Notes under the pieces: model-generated
Told to the model about the DNA's origin: nothing
The model's database searches: none
What the model saw: the letters and a program-made list of their open reading frames with translations, nothing else
Translations under genes and position numbers: made by a program
Shown here: piece after piece, positions 34,931-43,329 of the stretch
Position numbering within the stretch: the first letter of the stretch is position 1
Layout of the letters: every line of letters begins with the position of its first letter
Assembly (NCBI GenBank): GCA_040386775.1
Contig: JAZKEU010000012.1
Span: forward strand, 124,001-188,000
Source: Bdellovibrionota bacterium
GTDB taxonomy: Bacteria; Bdellovibrionota; Bdellovibrionia; Bdellovibrionales; JAEYZS01
Direction of reading: 5' to 3'
Length of the DNA stretch: 64,000 nt

Positions 34931-36415
34931 ATGAAAAAAATCATATTGTCTGTCGTCTTGCTTGCTGCATCAGCAGCATTTGCTTCACAAAATAATGTGA
35001 AGGCTAACGAAGAGTTTCTAGTTAAATTCACTCAAGAAGGAATGAAAGTTAAAGCTCAATTAATGAACAGCTTTTCAGACGCTGGCTCATCCATTGAACA
35101 ACTTCCTTTAGAGCAATGGATCCTGGTTAAAGCGCAAAGCAAAGAACAAGCGAATGCTATCAATTCTTTGAAGAGCCAAAAGAACATCATCGCACACGTT
35201 CAACCTAACTATAAGTTGTACGCGGCAAACAGATTCCAAAACAAAGCTGCTGCAAAAGCGCTTAATAAAGCTCCAAGCCAATTTCAACCACAACAAGAAT
35301 TCCCAGGTATGGATGCTCCTAAGCCAGATAATCCTGAAATCCCCGCAGCACAACCAGTATCTGGTTCGGGCGCGGATCCAGAATTCAGCAAACAATGGGG
35401 CATGGTTGATAACAACGTAAAAGACGGTTGGTCAAAAGCTAAAGGCGATAACGTCATCGTAGCGGTGATCGATACTGGCGTTGATTATGAACACGAAGAC
35501 CTTCTTCCAAATCTTTGGAGAAATTCTAAAGAAATCGCTGGTAACAATATTGATGATGACAACAACGGATACATTGATGACCTTGTTGGTTGGGACTTCG
35601 TTTCTAACGACAACAAGCCTTACGATTTTAAAACAGACCTTATCACAATGTTAACTTCAGGCGGAAACCCTGGTCACGGGACACACTGTGCAGGTAACGT
35701 TGCAGCTCGCGGCGACAACGGTAAAGGTATCGGTGGTGTTGCTCCAAACGCAAAAATCATGATCTTAAGATTCCTTTCTGAAAAAGGTTCTGGAACAACT
35801 GCGGATGCGGTAAAAGCTGTGAAGTACGCAGTTGATAACGGCGCAAAAGTTCTTTCAAATTCTTGGGGTTCATCTGGTGAAGATCCAAATGATGCTGCTG
35901 GAAACCAAGCTTTAAGAGATATCGTTCAATATTCTATGGATAAAGGAACTCTCTTTGTTGCGGCGGCTGGTAACGGTGACCAACAAGGTAAAGGTTATGA
36001 TAACGATACAAACAGTGCTCCTGCATACCCTGCTTCATACACTCATGAGAACATCATCAGTGTTGCGGCTCTAGATGCAAACAATGCTCTTGGTACATTC
36101 TCTAACTGGGGTGCAAAATCAGTTGATATCGGAGCTCCTGGAGTAAAAGTATTCTCTACCATTTCTGGTGGTGGATATTCTGACACAGTTGCGGATCTTT
36201 CATTCTTAGGAATGGGCGTAGTGACTTGGGATGGTACCTCTATGGCTACTCCACACGTTGCTGGTGCTGCGGCTCTTTACTGGTCAAAGAATCCAACGGC
36301 AACTTGGAAAGATGTTAAAAATGCTCTAATGACATCAGTAACATCTATCTCTGCTGTTCAAGGTAAAGTGACTTCGAACGGTAAAATGAATGTTCAATCA
36401 TTAATGAACAAATAG
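34931..36415 (+). CDS. Secreted subtilisin-like serine protease (S8)
   Basis: 494 residues from the ATG at 34931 (GGAGGGG upstream). Signal peptide MKKIILSVVLLAASAAFA, then an I9-type propeptide (about 25-105), a Pro/Gln linker, and a full S8 domain with Asp in AVIDTGVDYEHED, His in GHGTHCAGN, Asn in AAAGNGD and Ser in GTSMATPHVAGAA. No C-terminal extra domain. Followed by two terminators and then a second, frameshifted subtilase gene. Probably a prey- or environment-directed protease. Confidence 0.95.
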   Translation: MKKIILSVVLLAASAAFASQNNVKANEEFLVKFTQEGMKVKAQLMNSFSDAGSSIEQLPLEQWILVKAQSKEQANAINSLKSQKNIIAHVQPNYKLYAANRFQNKAAAKALNKAPSQFQPQQEFPGMDAPKPDNPEIPAAQPVSGSGADPEFSKQWGMVDNNVKDGWSKAKGDNVIVAVIDTGVDYEHEDLLPNLWRNSKEIAGNNIDDDNNGYIDDLVGWDFVSNDNKPYDFKTDLITMLTSGGNPGHGTHCAGNVAARGDNGKGIGGVAPNAKIMILRFLSEKGSGTTADAVKAVKYAVDNGAKVLSNSWGSSGEDPNDAAGNQALRDIVQYSMDKGTLFVAAAGNGDQQGKGYDNDTNSAPAYPASYTHENIISVAALDANNALGTFSNWGAKSVDIGAPGVKVFSTISGGGYSDTVADLSFLGMGVVTWDGTSMATPHVAGAAALYWSKNPTATWKDVKNALMTSVTSISAVQGKVTSNGKMNVQSLMNK

Positions 36416-36476
36416 TTCATAACCTAATTAGGATGAACAAATAATCGGATGAATAAATAATTCTGCGGAAGACTAT

Positions 36477-36505
36477 AAGTTACTCTGATAAGGAGTAACT
36501 TTTAT
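36477..36505 (+). terminator. First terminator after the subtilase gene
   Basis: AAGTTACTC / GAGTAACTT, 9-base stem with a 7-base loop, then TTATT. Confidence 0.7.
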
Positions 36506-36520
36506 TCCAGAGAATGCCAA

Positions 36521-36560
36521 AGGGAGCTAAGTATAAATTACTAGCTCCCTTTTTATTTTT
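36521..36560 (+). terminator. Second terminator after the subtilase gene
   Basis: AGGGAGCTA / TAGCTCCCT, 9-base stem, followed by TTTTATTTTT. Confidence 0.9.
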
Positions 36561-36614
36561 GTAGAAGTCATCCTTATCACCTATTTTCTCCTCAACTACT
36601 AAGAGGGGAATATT

Positions 36615-37998
36615 ATGAAAATCTTTGCAAATTTAATGCTTGTTGTTACGGCAGCGACTTTACTGACGTCATGCAATTCGATGGACGATCAGACGATCGT
36701 GATCCCAGAAAGACAATCATTGGCCAATCCAAGTGTTGTGAAAAGGGACTTTAAAAGAATCAATTCTCAACACAAAGTTCTCGTGGGAATCATTGATTCC
36801 GGTGTGGATTACAATCAACCTCTTTTGGTTGAAAATATCCACTTCAAGTTGAATGACTTCGTATCATTACCTTCGGGCTTTGGTTACGATGTCTCCGGCG
36901 AAGACGTTTGGGCATCCCCTTTTATTGCGAGAACTTCGGATTATAATCCGGAGATTGGCCCAACCGAAAAACTAAAATCACAAACTGAAGCAAATAACAT
37001 TGCTCAACTATTGAGAGAAAATCCTGAGTTTGAAAGCTTCCTTAATCCTCTCAGACATAATGTCCAAGAAATTGAAACTTCCGCTTACCATGGAACTCAT
37101 GTGGCAGGACTTGCTTCATATGATGATCCTGAAATTGGAATATTGGGTTACCGCGTAATTCCTTTTAGCAGTAAATATAAAAATGGCGAACTTCTCGAAC
37201 AAGATATGGGAGATTTATTTATTGACCAAATCATTGCTGGTTCTAGTGCAGCAGTTCGGGACGGCGCAAGAGTGCTCAATATGTCATTGGGTATGATCGT
37301 AGATAAAAATTACGAAGATCTAAAAAAGTCAGAAGAAAGTGAAACCAAACACAAAGCAAGAGTGGCGAAACTCCGACAATTCGCTCTCGCAAATCCCGAC
37401 GTCGTGATTGTGGTTGCGGCGGGTAATGATGGGAAATGGGTCGACCAAGATGCTAGATTAGGTTTGCCTTGCGGAACAGATGCGCCTAACATTCTGTGCG
37501 TGGGCGCGACGGATGAGAATGGGAAAATCGCGAGTTTTACAAATATTCTGATGACAGAAGGAGCCTTTATTTTTGGCTATGGCGTAAATGTCTTGTCTAC
37601 GGTTCCTGAGTCTCTCCACGTCAAAATCTGTTTCTCAACTTGCAAATCAAGAGACGTTCAACAACATCGATTCTAAAGCAAAACTTGTAGCTGCCCTTAG
37701 AGAAGAGTGCCGAGATACAACGCTGACAGAGTTGAGCGGAACTTCGATGGCTTCACCGATCATCGCCAGACAAGTGGCCAAGATTTTGATTGAGAAACCC
37801 ACACTGAGTGGCGCTCAAGCCATCCAAACATTATTGTCAAAAGCTCAAAGCTACAAACTGGGTGCGGCTCAATTTGCAAGCCTTCGAGTTGAAAAACCAT
37901 CTTGGTCGAAAAAACCTAAGAAAGGTTTATGGTTACGTAGAAATTCTTTAAATGTTGAGAAAGAGTATTTTGACTTTATTGTTCCGCAATCGAACTAA
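36615..37998 (+). pseudogene. Frameshifted subtilisin-like lipoprotein protease
   Basis: Two overlapping frames together make one S8 protease. The first (36615-37676) has a lipobox (LLTSC near residue 20), Asp in GIIDSGVDYNQ, His in YHGTHVAGLA and Asn in VAAGNDG, and runs off into an unlike tail after GVNVLSTVPES. The second frame, one base on, carries the continuation with the Ser motif LSGTSMASPIIARQ and ends at 37998. The shift lies at about 37600-37620. One base inserted, or two lost, would explain it; a sequencing error or programmed shift cannot be excluded. As read, no active enzyme is made. Not a simple copy of the intact neighbour, since it lacks the long linker and has a lipoprotein signal. 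Confidence 0.8.
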
Positions 37999-38028
37999 CT
38001 TAGACCTTACGCACCTGTAAAATCTAAA

Positions 38029-38055
38029 AAGAAAGGAGCTTCTGGCTCCTTTCTT
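38029..38055. terminator. Hairpin terminator after the frameshifted protease
   Basis: AAGAAAGGAGC / GCTCCTTTCTT, 11-base perfect stem with a 5-base loop, 31 bases after the stop. The T run is on the minus side; on the plus side the stem itself ends in TTTCTT. Confidence 0.7.
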
Positions 38056-38146
38056 AGTAATAACTACCGATATTAGAACAATTAAAACAGTAAAACCTAG
38101 ATTTTTAATTTTTAAGCATATAATCTCTTTCAATTAAACGAAAGAG

Positions 38147-39439
38147 ATGTGCACACTAATGGATACCAAAAAATTTACTGATCTGAACCTTATAGAGCCT
38201 ATTTTAAAGGCTATTACTGAGACAGGCTACACCACACCCACACCAATTCAGCAACAGGCGATCCCTCCTCTCTTGGAAGGAAAAGACCTTTTAGGTTGTG
38301 CGCAAACTGGAACCGGTAAAACGGCAGCTTTTGCTTTACCCATTTTACAACGTTTGGCCACCAACCAAAAAAGACCAGAACCAAAATGTCCAAGAGCACT
38401 GGTGCTTACCCCGACAAGAGAACTGGCGATTCAAATCTTCGATAGCTTTAAAACCTACGGAAAAAATCTCAAACTCACCCACACCGTTATCTTTGGTGGA
38501 GTTGGCCAGGGGCCTCAAGTAAAGGCTCTTCGAAATGGCGTGGATGTTTTGGTTGCTACTCCAGGAAGACTTTTGGATTTGATTGAGCAAAGATGTTTGA
38601 GATTGGATAAAGTTGAGATTTTTGTTTTGGATGAAGCTGATAGAATGCTCGATATGGGATTCATTCATACGATCAGAAGAATTTTAACTATGCTCCCAAA
38701 GCAACGCCATAATCTTTTTTTCTCGGCAACCATGCCACAAGATATCGTGAAGCTTGCAGATTCCATGTTAGTGAATCCAACAAAAGTGGAAGTGACTCCG
38801 CAGGCGACAACCGTTGAGCTTATCGAACAGTCAGTCATGTATGTGGATAAAAGTAAGAAAAGAGATTTACTTAGAGCTTTATTAGCAAAACCTGAATTTC
38901 AGCGCGTGATTGTTTTTACAAGAACCAAGCATGGGGCCAATCGCGTGGCCGAAATTTTATTAAAAAATAGAATCACCACGGAAGCCATTCACGGAAATAA
39001 ATCTCAAGGCGCAAGACAACGCGCACTCGAAAATTTAAAGTCAGGAAAGATTCGCGTGTTGATCGCAACGGATATCGCCGCTCGCGGGATTGATATCGAT
39101 GGCATCACTCATGTGATCAATTATGAAGTTCCCAATATTTCCGAGAGCTATGTGCATAGAATTGGAAGAACGGCTAGAGCCGGGGCTTCGGGCATTGCAA
39201 TTTCGTTCTGTGATTCTGAAGAAAAAGCATTCATTAAAGACATTGAAAAATTAATCGGCAGATCTATTCCTGTAGTTACGGATCATCCTTATCATTCTCA
39301 AGATGTGGCTAATGCTAAGCTTTTATCTAAAGGCAAAGCGAAAGCTGCCATCGAGAAGATGGAAAATGGTGGCGGTGGCGGAAGAAAGCCTGGCAATCGC
39401 AGAAGACATTCACGCGGAGGCGGAAAGAAAAAATGGTAA
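38147..39439 (+). CDS. DEAD-box RNA helicase, RhlE-like
   Basis: ATP-dependent RNA helicase, 430 residues. Q motif TPIQQQAIP, motif I AQTGTGKT, motif [14 protein letters not shown], motif III SAT, motif [12 protein letters not shown] and motif [12 protein letters not shown]. The C-terminus is a Gly/Arg/Lys-rich tail ([22 protein letters not shown]) as in RhlE-type proteins that act in ribosome assembly or RNA decay. An alternative ATG lies at 38159. Overlaps the next gene by 7 bases. Confidence 0.94.
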   Translation: MCTLMDTKKFTDLNLIEPILKAITETGYTTPTPIQQQAIPPLLEGKDLLGCAQTGTGKTAAFALPILQRLATNQKRPEPKCPRALVLTPTRELAIQIFDSFKTYGKNLKLTHTVIFGGVGQGPQVKALRNGVDVLVATPGRLLDLIEQRCLRLDKVEIFVLDEADRMLDMGFIHTIRRILTMLPKQRHNLFFSATMPQDIVKLADSMLVNPTKVEVTPQATTVELIEQSVMYVDKSKKRDLLRALLAKPEFQRVIVFTRTKHGANRVAEILLKNRITTEAIHGNKSQGARQRALENLKSGKIRVLIATDIAARGIDIDGITHVINYEVPNISESYVHRIGRTARAGASGIAISFCDSEEKAFIKDIEKLIGRSIPVVTDHPYHSQDVANAKLLSKGKAKAAIEKMENGGGGGRKPGNRRRHSRGGGKKKW

Positions 39440-40269
39440 AATATTTTGCAGCTCTTGCAATATGTTTTTTTACATTGAGCGCCCTCGCTGTATGGGAATT
39501 ACCAAATACTCCGATGACCGGAATTGGTGATCCTGGATCCTTTTATCTCAATAAAGAAAGCCTTACCCTTCACCTCTTCAATAATGATTATATTGGAGAA
39601 ACGGATAAGTTAATGACCGCTTCTGGGTCGCTGTTTCTCTATTGGCAGTCTTCAAAAAATCATGGTTGGGAACTCTCTGCACAGAGAAGACTTATCACTC
39701 CTATTATTAAAACTAGATCTGGAGAGCCAGCATTTGATCCGCCTAAAGGAATTTACGGGGATCAGCTCGAATCAAGACTTGGATATTCTTATGTCAATGG
39801 TCACTTCAAATTTGAGTCCGCGGTGAGTGGAGAATACTATGCTGGTCTTGGAGGCCATAGAATTACGGACTTTATCCATAAAGTGATCGGTGCAAAAGAT
39901 GAGACAGATAAGTATGGCGAAAAAATTGATAACTCTTTTCTAGCGGGCTCTATAGGCTTTGGCTTTCTTACCAAATATGCTCTCTTTATGGTGTACGGAC
40001 ATGAGAGTCCCGTGATGAGAGAGGCCATCGCTCGCTTAAATTTTGTGTTTGGCGGAAATTCTTTTAAAATCGGACTCCAAGGAGAAGTTGCTCAACAATT
40101 TCAAAGTGATTTTTACCTAGAAGATATCGAAAACTATAGATACGGCTACGGGTTCTCCATGAAATGGGACTGGTATCAACTCACCGCGAATTATGTATCG
40201 CCGTATTTAAAGTATGATAAGTACGGACAGTACTTTATTTCGCCACTGATTTTATCTTGGGAATTTTAA
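39433..40269 (+). CDS. Outer-membrane protein resembling lipid A deacylase LpxR
   Basis: 278 residues: signal peptide ([19 protein letters not shown]), then a beta-barrel ending LILSWEF. The early segment [18 protein letters not shown] fits the Asn-Asp and calcium-site region of the LpxR (DUF2219) family, and [17 protein letters not shown] fits the stretch holding its catalytic His. These points are recalled from the family, not from an alignment, and similarity elsewhere is low. If right, it would remove acyl chains from lipid A at the outer leaflet. Start lies inside the helicase gene's end, so it is translated with it. Confidence 0.5.
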   Translation: MVKYFAALAICFFTLSALAVWELPNTPMTGIGDPGSFYLNKESLTLHLFNNDYIGETDKLMTASGSLFLYWQSSKNHGWELSAQRRLITPIIKTRSGEPAFDPPKGIYGDQLESRLGYSYVNGHFKFESAVSGEYYAGLGGHRITDFIHKVIGAKDETDKYGEKIDNSFLAGSIGFGFLTKYALFMVYGHESPVMREAIARLNFVFGGNSFKIGLQGEVAQQFQSDFYLEDIENYRYGYGFSMKWDWYQLTANYVSPYLKYDKYGQYFISPLILSWEF

Positions 40270-40374
40270 TCCGATAATCGAATAGTAATTCGAAACTCAG
40301 GCATATTCTGTCTCAATTGCAATTATTTATCACTCAGCTGGTACTTGATATTTGCAATACAAAGAGATTGGCAT

Positions 40375-40630
40375 AACCAACCTCTTGAGGATCTTGAATC
40401 TCCACTATTCAAAGGAGATCAAAATGAAGAAACAACACCACCAATGTATGTTTCGGAAGTTTGTAAGGTTTCTTAAAGTAATTTTAAACTTAGCATTGCT
40501 TGGACTTGAAGTTATTAAAAGAATCAATGACCTTTTAAAGTAGTTTGATAGCTTGTTCCAACTTACTTACAACGGCTATCGATGGGCGTAAAACCTAGTG
40601 AGATTTAAGTGTCAAGGATAGAGGTTGGTT
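40375..40630. repeat. Long-range 11-base inverted repeat around the 39-residue gene
   Basis: AACCAACCTCT at 40375-40385 and its complement AGAGGTTGGTT at 40620-40630 enclose the small gene, 39 bases before its start and 76 bases after its stop. In an mRNA they could pair end to end. Confidence 0.55.
40424..40543 (+). CDS. 39-residue hydrophobic basic peptide
   Basis: The ATG at 40424 follows a near-perfect AAAGGAG at a spacing of 6; the earlier in-frame start at 40352 has none. The chain begins with MKKQHHQCMFRKF and ends with one hydrophobic helix flanked by basic residues (LKVILNLALLGLEVIKRIN), ending DLLK. This is the build of small membrane proteins and type I toxins, or of amphipathic helical peptides. 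It stands alone, with a 5' leader and an inverted repeat that could close the message. No antisense RNA is evident by eye. Function unknown. Confidence 0.6.
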   Translation: MKKQHHQCMFRKFVRFLKVILNLALLGLEVIKRINDLLK

Positions 40631-40636
40631 TGCCTT

Positions 40637-41140
40637 TTAGTCGTTGGAGATTACGGCGAATTTTACGTCTGAATAGCCGGCGACTGCGGAAGTGTGCATG
40701 ACTTTTCTTAGCATTTCATAGGCGAGGTCTTTGTCGGCTTGGACGAGGATCTTGCCTTCGAAAGTTACTGTGGAGTTCACTTTTGCGATGTCTTGAGTTT
40801 TCTTTGCTTCGGCATCTAGGAATTTGAATAATTCTGGGATGTAGTTGGTGTCTGAACCATCAACGTATTTTTTGTCGATTTGGCCTTCTGTAAGGTCGAT
40901 CACTTTTTGACCTTCAACGTATACGCCAGACTTTGAAACCATAAGCTTTAATACGTCCACTGGATTTGTTGTTGATTCTGATGGAGGCAAACGGATGTCA
41001 GCGCTTGGTGCGATTTGCACAGGGCTCGTTGAGTAACTTTTAATTAAGAATACCAACAGGATCACAAACATATCCACCATGGATGTAATTTGAATTTTAA
41101 AATTCTGTGGCAATTTCTTTTTACGTTTTGAGAAACTCAT
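40637..41140 (-). CDS. aglS: TolR/ExbD-family protein, AglS-like
   Basis: Inner-membrane motor subunit, 167 residues: a short basic N-terminus, one transmembrane helix with the proton-path Asp (SMVDMFVILLVFLIKSY), and a periplasmic peptidoglycan-contacting domain. Second of two adjacent TolR paralogues after a TolQ, the aglR-Q-S order of Myxococcus. Which of the two corresponds to AglQ or AglS is set by position only. Confidence 0.78.
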   Translation of the reverse strand: MSFSKRKKKLPQNFKIQITSMVDMFVILLVFLIKSYSTSPVQIAPSADIRLPPSESTTNPVDVLKLMVSKSGVYVEGQKVIDLTEGQIDKKYVDGSDTNYIPELFKFLDAEAKKTQDIAKVNSTVTFEGKILVQADKDLAYEMLRKVMHTSAVAGYSDVKFAVISND

Positions 41141-41142
41141 AG

Positions 41143-41682
41143 TTATCCTTCAAGTATGTCAGCAAAAGCGATTTCTGGGAACATCAAGTCCGTTTTTGCA
41201 GTGTTACCTGTTTTTTCGTCTTTGATGGTGAAACCTTCTTCGCCCGTTTTGATTTTTCTGATTTTATCGAGAGTCATTACGATTCTATCTAACGATATTT
41301 CTTTAGAAGGCTTTATTTCTAATTTGAAAATATCTTGATGCTTTCTCTTAATCGCTAGTGCCTCTCTGTAAAGAGCATCCATATTTGGCTTGCCGTCTAC
41401 TGCCGCAATTACGATGTCTGATTTTTTGCCACTCACAGTAACTTCAAATTTATAAGTCGTACCTTGGATAACCAAAGCCACCGTTACAGGGTTTGGTTTG
41501 TTCTTATTATTTTCGATGGCTTCAGCCACGATCTGAGGAATTTGTGCTTCGATCATGTTCACACGAAGAAACACAACACTCATCAGTAGCATCGGCACGA
41601 TCGCCACGATCACGTCCAACATCGGTGCAAGGTTGATGTCGAACGTTGAATCTGCCTTATCTCTGAATTTACCTTTTGCCAT
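41143..41682 (-). CDS. aglQ: TolR/ExbD-family protein, AglQ-like
   Basis: 179 residues with one N-terminal transmembrane helix containing the functional Asp (APMLDVIVAIVPMLLMSVVF) and a periplasmic domain ending FADILEG. Starts 47 bases after aglR ends; the next gene follows after 2 bases. Partner of the TolQ-like channel in a proton-driven motor. Confidence 0.8.
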   Translation of the reverse strand: MAKGKFRDKADSTFDINLAPMLDVIVAIVPMLLMSVVFLRVNMIEAQIPQIVAEAIENNKNKPNPVTVALVIQGTTYKFEVTVSGKKSDIVIAAVDGKPNMDALYREALAIKRKHQDIFKLEIKPSKEISLDRIVMTLDKIRKIKTGEEGFTIKDEKTGNTAKTDLMFPEIAFADILEG

Positions 41683-41729
41683 ACCTAATTATCCCTATAC
41701 AAATTTGCTTTCAAAAACTTCTAAATCAA

Positions 41730-42449
41730 TTAAGATACTTTTTTAGCTGGTGCTGGTGGGGGCGTGTGTAACGCAGTACCATTACCTAAGTTTGTTGGAT
41801 ATGCATTTGCCTCGTTCATCTCTGTAACGCCACGGCTTCTCAAGAAGTCGCAAAGTCTTTGCGTTGCTACGTCGATATCTGAAAACAACTTACCTTGTCT
41901 AATGTTCAAGAACGCATAAGCAACCATTACAGGAATTGCAACCATTAACCCTAATGCTGTCGCATTCATGGCAACCGAAATACCATCTGCTAATAATGTT
42001 TGTTTTTGAGTTGGGTCAGCAAAGCTCACCGCTTTGAATGACATGATCAGACCAGCAACTGTACCCAATAGTCCAATCAGTGTTACCACGTTAGAAACCA
42101 TCGGCAAGTAACCCAATCTCTTCTCTAGAGTTGGAACGATCTCCGAAGCCACGCGATCCACCGCTTTACCGATTTCTTCGTCACTTCTATCCGCTCTCTC
42201 CAAGATGATCTTCATCGCTTGAGCAATGGGCTTCTTGATGTTTGCAGAACAGAAAGCAATGCTCTCTTCAATTTTATTTTGTGAAACAAGCTTCATCACT
42301 TGATCTGTGAATGCTGTTGAGTTGATGTGGTAATCAAAGAATAGAACTTTTGCTCTTTCTAAAATCAACCCAATTGATATAATACCCATACCCACAATAC
42401 CAATATCGATGAGGTAATAATCTACTAAAATCATGTACATGTTATTCAC
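41730..42449 (-). CDS. aglR: TolQ/MotA/ExbB proton channel, AglR-like
   Basis: 239 residues: an N-terminal transmembrane helix (about 8-30), a cytoplasmic loop (GKAVDRVASEIVPTLEKRL) and two more helices with the family core LIGLLGTVAGLIMSF and MNATALGLMVAIPVMVAYAFL. The C-terminus is Pro-rich. Forms the channel with the two TolR-like proteins downstream. It is followed in the cluster by no other gliding gene, and preceded by the coiled-coil gene at 42574. Confidence 0.85.
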   Translation of the reverse strand: MNNMYMILVDYYLIDIGIVGMGIISIGLILERAKVLFFDYHINSTAFTDQVMKLVSQNKIEESIAFCSANIKKPIAQAMKIILERADRSDEEIGKAVDRVASEIVPTLEKRLGYLPMVSNVVTLIGLLGTVAGLIMSFKAVSFADPTQKQTLLADGISVAMNATALGLMVAIPVMVAYAFLNIRQGKLFSDIDVATQRLCDFLRSRGVTEMNEANAYPTNLGNGTALHTPPPAPAKKVS

Positions 42450-42573
42450 GGAAAGCCTCCCTATATAATCTTAAGCCGTAATTATTCTCAGTACTAAATC
42501 GGTCACTTCTAGAGTCAAATTGAGGTTTAAATACATCAACTCGACTTTTGTCTTACTCCTGCTAACAAGTTCG

Positions 42574-43221
42574 TCAGTTTTTCAATTTTTTAACGTTCTT
42601 GTTGAGAGAACCTGACTCAGAAGAGATCTTTCTCCACTTCTTCACTTCATCATCGTAGGTCTTTTTCTTTTCTGCCCACTTTGTCTTTTCACCCGAAGCG
42701 TTCACTTTTTTTGTTTCGATTTCTTTTAAGATTAGACCCACTTGATTCTTTTGGTCTGCCCACTTCACTTTTTCTTCGTCAATTTCTTTTGTTTTTTGAC
42801 CATAAGTAGCGATGTTGGTTTTTCTAGAATCAATGTTCTTTTGAATTTCTGCGATTTTAGCTTGGAGTTTTTCGATCTGCTTGGTTTCATCTAAGATCTT
42901 TGCATCTTCTTTTTTAACAAGCTTATCGATTTCGAGTTTTTGAGCATCGAGCTTCACGCTGTTTTTCTCAGCGTCTTTGACTGTCACCTGAACAGTTTTT
43001 TCTTTCTCAGCAAGATCTTTTAGAACTTTATCCATCTCTGAGATGTTTTTTTCTACGATCTTCAAGTTGTCTTCATACTGCTTCAAGTTTTCTTTACTGT
43101 TCTCAGCGTTCGTACCGATTGTTTTTACTTTTTCTTCCACATAATCACTGGCAAAAACGTTACTGTCGAATGCTGTACCCACAATTGCTGTCACCGATAA
43201 TACTGATAATAACTTTTTCAT
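42574..43221 (-). CDS. Exported coiled-coil protein in the gliding cluster
   Basis: 215 residues. Signal peptide (about 1-24, FDSNVFA), then almost wholly coiled coil (repeats such as KEDAKILDETKQIEKLQAKIAEIQ shortened here to heptads of Lys/Glu/Leu/Ile) with a basic end. No enzymatic motif. It lies between the GltI-like and AglR-like genes, where Myxococcus has no such gene known to me. It may be a periplasmic linker or spacer between motor and outer-membrane complex (inference). Confidence 0.68.
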   Translation of the reverse strand: MKKLLSVLSVTAIVGTAFDSNVFASDYVEEKVKTIGTNAENSKENLKQYEDNLKIVEKNISEMDKVLKDLAEKEKTVQVTVKDAEKNSVKLDAQKLEIDKLVKKEDAKILDETKQIEKLQAKIAEIQKNIDSRKTNIATYGQKTKEIDEEKVKWADQKNQVGLILKEIETKKVNASGEKTKWAEKKKTYDDEVKKWRKISSESGSLNKNVKKLKN

Positions 43222-43248
43222 TTCATAAATCCCCTATACGCTTGTATC

Positions 43249-43270
43249 AGTGCTCACTGGTGTGAGCACT
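43249..43270 (-). repeat. Post-stop hairpin repeat, second copy after the 840-residue gene
   Basis: AGTGCTCAC and GTGAGCACT with loop TGGT. Lies between the GltI-like gene (stop at 43330) and the coiled-coil gene. Confidence 0.8.
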
Positions 43271-43298
43271 AAAACTATAAAATTAAATTCTACTGCCT

Positions 43299-43320
43299 AG
43301 TACTCGCCCCAGCGAGTACT
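43299..43320 (-). repeat. Post-stop hairpin repeat, first copy after the 840-residue gene
   Basis: AGTACTCGC and GCGAGTACT with loop CCCA, 9 bases past the stop of the GltI-like gene. Differs from the copy at 43249 by compensated base changes. Confidence 0.8.
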
Positions 43321-43329
43321 GAATTAGGT

